A program made the translations under genes and the position numbers. Of a stretch of DNA of 14,422 nucleotides, positions 1 through 6,910 are shown one piece after another. Each line of letters opens with the position of its first letter. Position 1 is the first letter of the stretch. The stretch comes from Planctomycetaceae bacterium (GTDB lineage: Bacteria; Planctomycetota; Planctomycetia; Pirellulales; Thermoguttaceae), in NCBI GenBank assembly GCA_031282385.1, contig JAITDV010000036.1, forward strand, positions 1 through 14,422, read 5' to 3'. The notes below the pieces were generated by a model. That model searched no databases, was not told the DNA's origin, and saw nothing but the letters and a program-made list of their open reading frames with translations.

Positions 1-13
1 GCAACAGACAAAA

Positions 14-120
14 TTTTAAACAGTTCACACTTTAAATTTCGTTTACCGTAGCCTGCTTACCTATCGTAAATCAGACTTTGACGCTCTTGAGTCCTGCAAT
101 TTATGGGACGAAAAGTATAT
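14..120 (+). repeat. ~107 bp foldback element, copy 1 (forward)
   Basis: Near-complete copy of a repeat found throughout the window. The left end reads TTTTAAACAGTTCACACTTT, the middle has CCTGCTTACCTATCG, and the right end has GCAATTTATGGGACG followed by AAAAGTATAT. The ends are imperfect inverted repeats and the middle can form a hairpin. No coding capacity is seen, so it is a non-autonomous MITE- or REP-like sequence. It lies 49 bases beyond the stop codon of the AMMECR1-Memo gene. Confidence 0.8.
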
Positions 121-168
121 TATTTTACTCAATCTTGTATTCGAATGAAAAGATATAAACTTTTGCAT

Positions 169-2217
169 TCATATAATCAGGCATCCTGCGTATCCTACTA
201 CACGAGTTTTATCACCAGAAGATTCTGCGCTTGTTGTGTAACCTATTTCTTCAACGGAACTCAAACATGATATACGCCGCAATACCTCCAAAACAAAAAC
301 CATCGGAACTATCCCACACATAGAAATCTGATTTTTGTTTACTGTTTCCAGTAAGATTTCCGGTTTCAAATTGACCGCCGCTTCCTTCAATGCATCAATC
401 GCGATTCTGTCAATTTTACGTGTAGTTTCCTCCGACGCAAAATGATTCATATCCGACGAAACAATCAATAGCGGTTTTTTTTCAAGCGCATTCATAAAAT
501 TTGCGAATTGTAACGCTCCCGCTTGAATCATTGCCCACGATGAAGTTGCCATCACAATACCAACAATTTTCGTTTTCGGCGATAGTTTGCGTAATATTGG
601 AAGCAGAACTTCAATTGCGTGTTCACTTTCATGCGGTATTGCGTCAAAGTCGATCAAATCTACATATCTCATAATTGTCTCCGCCAACTCAAGATCACTC
701 TCTACCTGACCGTCCGGCAACTCCCAATACAAATTCGGCGCAATAGCCCAATCAATTCCTCCCGCGCGATGTTTCGGCGCAAAAATTATTACTCGTTCCG
801 GTATCTCTACCGCCGCCAAAGTTGCCGCCGCAAGTTGCCCCGAATAACGCCAACCCGCATGAGGTACAAGCACCGCCGGAACTATCTTGTGTTTCAATTT
901 CTGTTTACCCAACATCCGATCAAGCTCATTATTAAGCTCACCAACATCAGACGGATAAAACATCCCCGCAACCGCACTCGCACGTGATTTATTCCACTCC
1001 CGCGACTTCTGAATAGAACTAACCGATAAACACTCCATCGTCGCCACAATCTCAAAAGAAATAACATCACACAAATCTAAATCTTCCACCTCAAGAATAT
1101 CCACTCCACTTTGTACAATTTCCTCCGCCGTACATGACCTGTCATGACGGCAAAACCATCCTTTGTTGCTGGTTATCAAAATACACCGACTCGATGTGTC
1201 AATCCCGCTCACATCAAAACGATTAGCATTACCATGAATCTCCGGTTCCCAAAACACAGCCAAATCAAGCACAAAATCACGAATATCATAAAAAGTTACA
1301 CCAAGACGCACCACCTGATAACCCAATACCTTGAGCAACTCAATCACCGACGCTTGAAACCGAACATCAGGTCGGACAGAAATTTTGGAACAAACTATTG
1401 CAGGACGATCAGGAATCTTAAATTCAATTATAACGCCCGAAACATTGCCATCATAAAGTCCAGGGAAATAAGCCGGCGGCGATAAATTTTCCGTCATTGC
1501 CCTAAATGTCTCCACACAAACATTCCGAACTTCTTCTATATCAACCAACGTCGGCGCATTTGACGCAGATGCGCCGCGTTGAAATTTCGCCGCAAAAATT
1601 AATTCGTCGGCAGTTTTTTTATGATTAATATTTGTTGCCGAAAATGGTCCCTTGATCGCCCGCCCCTCAAACGTATGCAATAACGATTTGTCATCCAGCC
1701 AAGCATTAGTAGGTAAACCTGCCTTGCGGCAAACTGCTTCAAGAAATTGCCGCGTGTTCATATCATATTCAATTGCAACTCCCGGCAACAATAAACCGCG
1801 ATTACCACCTTGCGAAATCTGAAGTCCATGTTCGCCTATAATAATCGAATCCAAACGCGTCTCACCTCGTGCCGTAACACGTTTCATTCCCCACAGCAAC
1901 CAAATCTCCATATCAAGATCAAAAAGCTCAGAAGCTACAATCGGCGGAAATCTTGGGTCATCTTTCGCCGCATGAATTGAAGCTTGATCGACCGCCACTC
2001 CAAGTGTTACTTCATCAGACATCATACCCATACAACTTCTAAGAACACCCTTGTTCTTCAAACTAACAAACGCACCAAGCAACAAAATATTGGCTATCTC
2101 CGGCACTTGCAGACCAATCGACTCACAACACGTATTGGTAACAATCGACGCAATACGGCGCCCAACCGCATGAAACAAATCAATCTGATGCTCTTCTGAA
2201 ATATACGGTTCGTTCAT
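169..2217 (-). CDS. AMMECR1-Memo fusion protein (AmmeMemoRadiSam system A and B parts in one chain)
   Basis: A 682-residue protein with two recognisable domains. Residues ~12-192 are an AMMECR1 domain, with GAFVSLKNKGVLRSCMG at 48-64, a GLLLPGVA segment at 141-148 and CRKAGLPTNAW at 163-173. Residues ~412-682 are a Memo domain, which has the fold of class III extradiol dioxygenases. The residues equivalent to the metal ligands of human MEMO1 are present: His453 in VPHAGW, His483 in APKH and Cys634 in SMCG. An SSDMNHF motif is also kept. Residues ~195-410 match nothing I recognise. In many prokaryotes the A and B proteins are encoded beside a radical SAM protein and their biochemical role is unsettled; no radical SAM gene is visible here. 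The start is supported by a strong Shine-Dalgarno, GAGGAGG, before ATG. It is probably cytosolic, with no signal peptide or membrane segment. It appears to be a single-gene unit. Confidence 0.9.
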   Translation of the reverse strand: MNEPYISEEHQIDLFHAVGRRIASIVTNTCCESIGLQVPEIANILLLGAFVSLKNKGVLRSCMGMMSDEVTLGVAVDQASIHAAKDDPRFPPIVASELFDLDMEIWLLWGMKRVTARGETRLDSIIIGEHGLQISQGGNRGLLLPGVAIEYDMNTRQFLEAVCRKAGLPTNAWLDDKSLLHTFEGRAIKGPFSATNINHKKTADELIFAAKFQRGASASNAPTLVDIEEVRNVCVETFRAMTENLSPPAYFPGLYDGNVSGVIIEFKIPDRPAIVCSKISVRPDVRFQASVIELLKVLGYQVVRLGVTFYDIRDFVLDLAVFWEPEIHGNANRFDVSGIDTSSRCILITSNKGWFCRHDRSCTAEEIVQSGVDILEVEDLDLCDVISFEIVATMECLSVSSIQKSREWNKSRASAVAGMFYPSDVGELNNELDRMLGKQKLKHKIVPAVLVPHAGWRYSGQLAAATLAAVEIPERVIIFAPKHRAGGIDWAIAPNLYWELPDGQVESDLELAETIMRYVDLIDFDAIPHESEHAIEVLLPILRKLSPKTKIVGIVMATSSWAMIQAGALQFANFMNALEKKPLLIVSSDMNHFASEETTRKIDRIAIDALKEAAVNLKPEILLETVNKNQISMCGIVPMVFVLEVLRRISCLSSVEEIGYTTSAESSGDKTRVVGYAGCLII

Positions 2218-2224
2218 ACAAATA

Positions 2225-2232
2225 TCCTCCTC
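2225..2232 (-). promoter_or_regulatory. Strong ribosome binding site of the AMMECR1-Memo gene
   Basis: On the minus strand GAGGAGGA lies 7 bases before the ATG at 2217. It is the clearest Shine-Dalgarno in the window and fixes the start of this gene. Confidence 0.75.
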
Positions 2233-2267
2233 AAATAAATTCGGAATTTCAAATTACTTACTATAAA

Positions 2268-2370
2268 CTTCACATTTAAATTCAGTTTTCTTTAATTTGT
2301 AATTAACATCAGTAACAACAACAACAAACATTGAGAACATAACAAACACGAACACTATCTTAAAACTGAG
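2268..2370 (+). repeat. Degraded gene-start repeat, copy A
   Basis: It aligns by eye with 12261-12372. Shared blocks are an ATTCAGTTTTCTTT-type segment, then TTGAGAACATAACAAACA, then CTTAAAAC. Where copy B has an ATG start codon this copy has ACG, and stop codons follow soon after. It looks like the relic of a duplicated 5' leader plus start of a gene, without the gene body. Confidence 0.5.
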
Positions 2371-2507
2371 CTTTTGCAAATGGCGTTTAACACTATAAAT
2401 TTGAGTGCGAAATGTTTATCAAATTACTATTTTTTTGATGCATTATTGTAAAAATAATTATGTTAGACAAAAATGAAAATAGTATCTATTCAGCCTTGTG
2501 TTTCCTG

Positions 2508-2762
2508 ACGTCAACTATTCTGTTACCCAAGACCAATAAATTCACGCGGGACAACATCGTTTTCCGAACGGTTCTAATATTCAAACCCTTATTTGTCGAA
2601 TTACCCTTATTGGCCAAAAATTCCCACCCAATACGCCCTCATACTCTCATGTTTTTTTGACATTGTCTTAAATTCACCATTGCAAGAATAAGGGCATAAG
2701 GGCGCGTTGTGGTTATCCTGCTTGCTACTAAGGGGATTGGATAAATAAGGGTTGTTTATTTT
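2508..2762 (-). repeat. ~260 bp repeat with 31 bp inner inverted repeats, copy 1 (minus)
   Basis: Inverted relative to the copy at 5221-5486 and similar along nearly its whole length. Within it, 2584-2614 (AACCCTTATTTGTCG...) and 2724-2753 (...GGATAAATAAGGGTT) form the same inverted repeat as 5231-5261 and 5381-5411. Outside these arms the stretch ending in TTGGGTAACAGAATAGTTGA (minus strand) is also shared. No protein is conserved between the copies. It is probably a non-autonomous transposable element. Confidence 0.75.
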
Positions 2763-3138
2763 GGAGTGCCGGTTTTTTGTCTGATTCGTTCCTATTCTCT
2801 GGATTTTTGTCATAATTTATTGTATCAAATATTATTTTTCCCAAAAATGATATGCCGTAAAAACAAGGGTTTCATAAATTCTGTTTCAATAATCTCTGCA
2901 TCTTTTGGGTTCAAAATATATGCCGAAATTGAGTAAGATTTAATCATCAACTATTTCAATAAAAGTTGTTATGAATTTTACAAAAGTCCAGTTAAAAAAC
3001 AAAAATCAAATTTGATGAGATATGAGTATAGTTGTCTATTTTTATGTTACAATTAAATGTAACGAAAATAATTTCCACATATATTCAACTTGGAACATTG
3101 CCCCAACACTATCCTGTAACACCCAAAACTATAATCCC

Positions 3139-3158
3139 CTAATTCTAATTCTAATTCT
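3139..3158. repeat. Hexanucleotide tandem repeat (CTAATT)x3 at the ligase stop codon
   Basis: Three perfect CTAATT units followed by CT. The TAG stop of the ligase gene (3151-3153, minus) lies within the repeat. Each unit read in frame encodes Asn-stop, so changes in copy number would not extend the protein. Confidence 0.8.
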
Positions 3159-4791
3159 GCTTTCTGATTTCCGAATTTCGCGTTAAACACAACTCAGTTG
3201 CGTATTTTTTTACTCCTTGCAAGTCTAATTTTCCTGTGCCGAGAGTCGGAATTGATTTGATATTATAGAAATTTGACGGAGCAGGTATCCAGATGTTGGG
3301 CAAGCCGGATTGCTGTAATTTTTTGCAAATTTCTTGCGGTGTAATTTTCACGTCTTCTTGCAATAATACAATTATACGTTCACCTTTTACTTCGTCCGGT
3401 ACTGCCGAAACAGCAGTGGAAATTTTCGCGTTATCAATTTCATGTTCGCTTCGTGTTTCGTTAATTATCTTTTCAATTTCTTCTTCAATCAAAGAATGCG
3501 GCACCATTTCTCCGCCGATTTTTGAAATGCGAGTCAAACGCCCCGTAATCTTGATAAAACCATCTGCATCTATCGTCGCAATATCTCCAGTTGAATACCA
3601 ACCATCTTTCAACACTGCATCGGTTTTTTTCTTGTCTTTATAATAGCCTTGCATTACCGTTGGTCCCTTGATCTGCAACATTCCTGCAACATCAGCAGGC
3701 AAAACTTCATTCGTTTCAGGATCAGTTATTCTTGCCTCGAGATTAAAAAACGGTCGTCCAATTGTTCCTTCACGCGACCATTCTTTGTAATCTGCTCTCC
3801 GTGTTTTGGGTACATTGGTCGAAACAACCGGCGATAATTCCGTCGTACCATAACCTTCAACCGGACGATGTCCGAATTTTCGTTCCCATTGATCAATAAA
3901 TTCTATCGGTAACTTTTCTGCTCCGCCAACTACTGTATTTGTTGTTGCAAAATCTTCAGGTTCGCATTGCCGCAAATAGCCGCGTAAAAATGTAGGTGTT
4001 GTCGGAAACATTGTACACTTGAATTTACGCGCAACTTCACCGACTCGTTTATACTCAAGCGGATTGAAATGATAAACTCCAGTAAGATTCGTCAACGCCG
4101 GCAACCAGAATGTTGTCGAGTAACCGTAAGCATGAAACAACGGCAACGTCCCAAGCAACGGTTCATTGTCCGTCAACTGCAGCCGTTCAACAAATGCGAT
4201 TACATTTTCGGCAATTGCGTTTTGTGAAATCATTGCGCCCTTTGGAGAGCCGGTTGAACCGGACGTGAAAATTATAGTTATCAAATCATCAGATTTAATA
4301 CGTGTCAAACCGAGTGCTATTTCAAGAGCGTTTATCGGTGTGATGTATGTATCGATCCAAGCGGTAAGTTTATCAAGAAGAGTAACTCGATTAGGCAACT
4401 CTTCCATAATCACCAGTTCCGCATCCAATTTCATATTGGGGAAACGTTCAAGTAATTTTTTGCTGGTAATGATATGTTTGATTTCTGCTTTGCGGATGCA
4501 GTTATTTATTGTTTCGATGTTGAAAGTGTAGTTTAAGTTAATAGTAGTTCGCCGATCAAGATTGAGTCCAAGATTGGCAAGTACACCATAAACCGATGTA
4601 GGCATAAGCAAACCGACATTTATCTCGTCTTTGTTCAAAATGCGATGAAACAACCGACGCAATATCAATGTTCTTAAAAGTGTGTTGCTGCCGGTCAATG
4701 ATACTCCGGTTGAATCGGCGAATTTGACGTCGTTTCTACATCTTCGGCAAACTCGTAAAAATTGGCGAATTGGAACAAGTAAATTACTCAT
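3151..4791 (-). CDS. AMP-forming acyl-CoA/acyl-ACP ligase, similar to the ligase half of Aas
   Basis: A 546-residue ANL-superfamily adenylating enzyme. It would activate a fatty acid with ATP to an acyl-adenylate and pass it to CoA or acyl carrier protein. Motifs in order are the phosphate-binding loop TSGSTGSPKG at 176-185 (Lys184), YGTTE at 314-318, GWYSTGD ending at Asp403, the hinge region just after (KITGR), and the C-terminal TGKLD with catalytic Lys521. The N-terminal pattern (GLLMPTS...NLNYTF) and the ending PTLGTGKLDL resemble the ligase half of Aas, which recycles lysophospholipids. The PlsC-type acyltransferase half and the MFS transporter that often accompany Aas are absent, and neither neighbour supplies them. 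No membrane segment is obvious. No clear Shine-Dalgarno precedes the ATG. Inverted copies of a ~260 bp repeat flank the gene. The ligase class is secure; the substrate is not. Confidence 0.9.
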   Translation of the reverse strand: MSNLLVPIRQFLRVCRRCRNDVKFADSTGVSLTGSNTLLRTLILRRLFHRILNKDEINVGLLMPTSVYGVLANLGLNLDRRTTINLNYTFNIETINNCIRKAEIKHIITSKKLLERFPNMKLDAELVIMEELPNRVTLLDKLTAWIDTYITPINALEIALGLTRIKSDDLITIIFTSGSTGSPKGAMISQNAIAENVIAFVERLQLTDNEPLLGTLPLFHAYGYSTTFWLPALTNLTGVYHFNPLEYKRVGEVARKFKCTMFPTTPTFLRGYLRQCEPEDFATTNTVVGGAEKLPIEFIDQWERKFGHRPVEGYGTTELSPVVSTNVPKTRRADYKEWSREGTIGRPFFNLEARITDPETNEVLPADVAGMLQIKGPTVMQGYYKDKKKTDAVLKDGWYSTGDIATIDADGFIKITGRLTRISKIGGEMVPHSLIEEEIEKIINETRSEHEIDNAKISTAVSAVPDEVKGERIIVLLQEDVKITPQEICKKLQQSGLPNIWIPAPSNFYNIKSIPTLGTGKLDLQGVKKYATELCLTRNSEIRKQN

Positions 4792-5017
4792 TAGGTACTA
4801 AATGTGATATATATTGTTAATGTTTAAAGTTCATTGCCAAAAAATCCAAACAACAATGAACACCGTCTAAATTCTATTCAATCCAATCACAAAAGCAACC
4901 AGAGGGAAACACAAAAAACAAAATCAAAAAACAAAAAAAACTTCAAACCAGATTAAAACAACTTTAAACAATTGCCCATAACAGCAACAAACAGAATTAA
5001 AACAGAAAGGAATTTTT

Positions 5018-5218
5018 TAAATTAGACCTTTTCGCTAACCTGTAGGAGACCACCCCTGACCCCTCCGAAGGAGGAGAATAATTCGCCTCCCTCGGCGGCG
5101 TATTCGTATTCCCCTCCTTCGGAGGGGTTAGGGGTGGTCTCGGAGGAGTTAAAGGCGGTTTTTTGTTGTAGGTTTTTTGTTGCGTTGATGTATTTTTAGG
5201 TTAGAGAAAAGGTTTAAT
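5018..5218. repeat. MITE-like element with terminal inverted repeats and a 29 bp GC-rich stem
   Basis: The outer ends 5021-5041 (ATTAGACCTTTTCGCTAACCT) and 5198-5218 are inverted repeats matching at 19 of 21 positions. Inside, 5046-5074 pairs with 5113-5141 over 29 positions with a single G:T pair; the arms read GAGACCACCCCTGACCCC and GGTTAGGGGTGGTCTC. Each arm also contains its own small palindrome, CCTCCGAAGGAGG or CCTCCTTCGGAGG. The GC content is far above the surroundings. There is no coding capacity. It is a classic non-autonomous inverted-repeat element. Confidence 0.85.
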
Positions 5219-5220
5219 AT

Positions 5221-5486
5221 AAAAATAAACAACCCTTATTTATCCAATTACCCTTAGTAGCAGACGACGCCAAAAAAAATGCGCCCTTATGCTCTTATTC
5301 TTTTGTTGGTGAATTTAAGAAAATATCAAACAAAACCTAATGGCATAATGACGCGTCGGAGGGAAGTGAGGGAAAATTTGGCTACTAAAGGTAATTTGAC
5401 AAATAAGGGTTGGAATATTAGAGTTGTTCGGAAAACGATGTTGTTTAGCGCGGATTTATTGGGCTTGGGTAACAGAATAGTTGACG
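5221..5486 (+). repeat. ~260 bp repeat with 31 bp inner inverted repeats, copy 2 (plus)
   Basis: Second copy of the repeat at 2508-2762, in the opposite orientation. The inner inverted repeats are 5231-5261 (AACCCTTATTTATCCAATTA...) and 5381-5411 (...ACAAATAAGGGTT). Similarity continues to the TTGGGTAACAGAATAGTTGACG block ending at 5486. The next element begins at once after it. Confidence 0.75.
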
Positions 5487-5603
5487 ATATACTGTTCTAC
5501 TGTTCGTACTATAAATTGCGTAACTCAAGAACGTAAAAGTATGCTTTCCGATATGTAAGCAAGCGTCGGTAGATGAAAATTCAAGTGAGAACAGTTTAAA
5601 AAC
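5487..5603 (-). repeat. ~107 bp foldback element, copy 2 (reverse)
   Basis: Reverse-orientation copy. The outer end is partly doubled: ATACTGTTCT is followed by ACTGTTCGTACTATAAATTG. The centre reads GCTTTCCGATATGTAAGC and the other end is GAACAGTTTAAAAA. It lies 15 bases beyond the stop of the histidine kinase gene, where its hairpin might act as a transcript end, though no T-tract confirms this. Confidence 0.8.
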
Positions 5604-5618
5604 TTCCCTATATGTTTT

Positions 5619-6599
5619 CTATTTTTTTATTTTTTGTGGGATTGTTATGATGAATTTTGCACCTTTGTTTTTTTGTCCAGTTTCTGTTTTTATTGAGCCG
5701 CCAAGTAATTGAATAATTCGCCATGTTTTTGGAAGTCCGAAACCTAAACCTCGTCCTGCTTGACGACCGGAAAAATACGGACAAAAAATCAATTGCCGCA
5801 TTTCAGGCGAAATTCCAGTGCCGTTGTCTTCAACCGAAATTTCAATCACATTGCCAACCTCACGTAAACAAATAAGAATATAATCACCAACTTTTCGACT
5901 TGCCCGATTCGCCATTTCTCTACCACATTTTTCCCCGCTGCGTCTCTCAACTCTTTTCGACAACAACGATTCACGAGCATTGTTACAAATAGCAGAAATT
6001 GCAATATGTAGTTGAACTTGATCCGTTTCAACACATAATGATTTGACCTCTGTTTTAAAATTTATTTCAAGATCTATCTCCTGATCAATTTCATGCATTT
6101 TTGACTTCTGCTCCGCGACAACTTTACGAAGTTCCGTTACCAAATCAAATCGACTTGTCACCGGAATCGGCGGACGCGCAAAATATCTAATGTCAGCTAT
6201 CATCTCATAAGCCCGCTTAACTTGCGCGATAATCAAGGCTAGTTTATGACGGTGTTCAATGTTTTCGGTTTCACGGATTAAAAGTTGCGCGTAGCCGCTT
6301 ATTATTGCAAGCGGATTATTGATCTCGTGTCCGGCGCCAGCTGCAAACTCCGCAAGCGCATCCAACTTCTGCCGCTCAAGTTCCAAATCAAAATACTCTC
6401 GTAACTCCGCAACAGTCCTTTCTCCAGACAAAAAACCTAACCAAAAACTATCATCACCAACATCAACATTAGATTGATTGATTGTATTGGTTTTTTGTTT
6501 TTTTGAAGTTGTGGTTTGTTTTTTATGCGGAGTAATTTTGATATTGCTTTTTTTTAAGGTTCCCTTCTGGGGGGGCTTTTGGAATTTAGTTGTTTTCAT
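5619..6599 (-). CDS. Soluble sensor histidine kinase without a recognisable sensor domain
   Basis: With the ATG at 6599 the protein has 326 residues. It carries a HisKA-type H-box GAGHEINNPLAIISGYAQLL (phospho-acceptor His91) and an HATPase domain with N-box Asn206/Asn207, DNGTG at 258-262, an FCPYFSG segment at 272-278 and GRGLGFGLP at 282-290. It would autophosphorylate on His91 and pass the phosphate to a response regulator; none is adjacent. There is no membrane segment. The first ~45 residues are Lys/Thr/Gln-rich and probably disordered, followed by a short coiled-coil-like stretch before the H-box. A basic insertion (~213-238) lies between the N-box and DNGTG. The frame stays open to a TTG at 6656, but that start would lie in the anticodon loop of the opposite-strand tRNA, so I prefer 6599. 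A run of seven C falls in codons 8-10. Confidence 0.88.
   Translation of the reverse strand: MKTTKFQKPPQKGTLKKSNIKITPHKKQTTTSKKQKTNTINQSNVDVGDDSFWLGFLSGERTVAELREYFDLELERQKLDALAEFAAGAGHEINNPLAIISGYAQLLIRETENIEHRHKLALIIAQVKRAYEMIADIRYFARPPIPVTSRFDLVTELRKVVAEQKSKMHEIDQEIDLEINFKTEVKSLCVETDQVQLHIAISAICNNARESLLSKRVERRSGEKCGREMANRASRKVGDYILICLREVGNVIEISVEDNGTGISPEMRQLIFCPYFSGRQAGRGLGFGLPKTWRIIQLLGGSIKTETGQKNKGAKFIITIPQKIKK
6569..6575. repeat. G7/C7 homopolymer near the 5' end of the histidine kinase gene
   Basis: Seven G on the plus strand (seven C in the kinase mRNA sense) covering Lys8-Pro9-Pro10. It is the longest G/C homopolymer I noticed in this AT-rich window. A length change would shift the frame just after the start. 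Confidence 0.8.
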
Positions 6600-6605
6600 T
6601 ATAAT
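6579..6605 (+). promoter_or_regulatory. Likely promoter of tRNA-Gly
   Basis: A perfect -10 hexamer TATAAT at 6600-6605 lies 14 bases before the mature tRNA. A weak -35-like TTGGAA is at 6579-6584 with a short 15 bp spacer. Transcription would start near 6612. The hexamer directly abuts the start codon of the divergent kinase gene. The -10 is convincing; the -35 is not. Confidence 0.5.
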
Positions 6606-6619
6606 TCCGCAAAATTGAC

Positions 6620-6690
6620 GCGCCCTTAGTGTAGTGGTAACACGATAGCTTCCCAAGCTGTAATTGAGGGTTCGATTCCCTTAGGGCGCT
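6620..6690 (+). tRNA. tRNA-Gly (anticodon CCC)
   Basis: A full 71-base cloverleaf. The acceptor stem GCGCCCT (6620-6626) pairs with AGGGCGC (6683-6689), discriminator T at 6690. The D-arm is GTGT-AGTGGTA-ACAC. The anticodon stem ATAGC/GCTGT encloses the loop TTCCCAA with anticodon CCC. The T-loop TTCGATT is at 6671-6677. CCA is not encoded. It is divergent from the histidine kinase gene, with only 20 bases between the two. Confidence 0.97.
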
Positions 6691-6826
6691 TAACTCTTTC
6701 AAATATTCTTAATATTCTTATTTTGTAGCTATTCAATAAATTTATAAAATTATAATTATTCAGTTGCAATTTCTTTTTGCGCAAAAAAAATTCTAAAGTT
6801 TACGTAACAAAATTCCATCGTTTGCC

Positions 6827-6870
6827 ATAACAAAAAAATAAATACTCCTCATCACACTGAATGATTACAA
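6827..6870 (+). repeat. Short dispersed repeat ending in TGAATGATTACA
   Basis: This ~45-base segment reads ATAACAAAAAAATAAATACTC, then a variable part, then CTGAATGATTACA. It resembles 9653-9698 (ATAACAAAAAAATGAAAATTC ... CTGAATAGTTACA). The end motif recurs at 13647-13658 and, inverted, at 13448-13459. Family limits are uncertain. Confidence 0.4.
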
Positions 6871-6910
6871 AAATTAAATCTCCAATTCCTAAAATTTCAA
6901 CAAATAAAAT

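Larger units (their letters stand above)
2218..3150. other. Noncoding interval between the AMMECR1-Memo gene and the acyl ligase gene
   Basis: No convincing gene. It holds the ribosome binding site of the left gene (2225-2232), a degraded gene-start repeat (2268-2370), and the inverted copy of the ~260 bp repeat (2508-2762). About 390 bases of AT-rich sequence (2763-3150) have no recognised feature apart from a small GTTACA/TGTAAC hairpin near 3045-3062. Short open frames here lie mostly inside the repeat and are not shared with its other copy. Confidence 0.6.
4792..5618. other. Repeat-filled noncoding interval
   Basis: Positions 4792-5017 are A-rich low-complexity sequence with no feature I can name beyond whatever promoter drives the ligase. 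Three unrelated repeats then follow almost without gaps: a MITE with a GC-rich stem (5018-5218), a ~260 bp repeat (5221-5486) and a foldback element (5487-5603). An 85-codon open frame at 5279-5536 runs across two of these elements and is not preserved in the other copy, so I do not call it a gene. Confidence 0.65.

Noticed and set aside
619..987. Plus-strand open frames inside the AMMECR1-Memo, ligase and che genes
   Set aside because: They are shadows of well-supported minus-strand genes and lack domain features.
2460..2813. Two short open frames (2460-2660 plus, 2607-2813 minus)
   Set aside because: They lie largely inside the repeat at 2508-2762, overlap each other on opposite strands and have no recognisable protein features.
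5279..5536. 85-codon plus-strand open frame
   Set aside because: It spans two repeat elements and is not preserved in the second copy of the ~260 bp repeat.
6600..6656. Longer histidine kinase start at a TTG (6656) adding 19 residues
   Set aside because: That start lies in the anticodon loop of tRNA-Gly on the other strand; the ATG at 6599 clears the tRNA.
6774..6787. Terminator after tRNA-Gly (TTTTTGCGCAAAAA)
   Set aside because: It is a 14-base perfect palindrome with no room for a loop and lies more than 80 bases beyond the tRNA.
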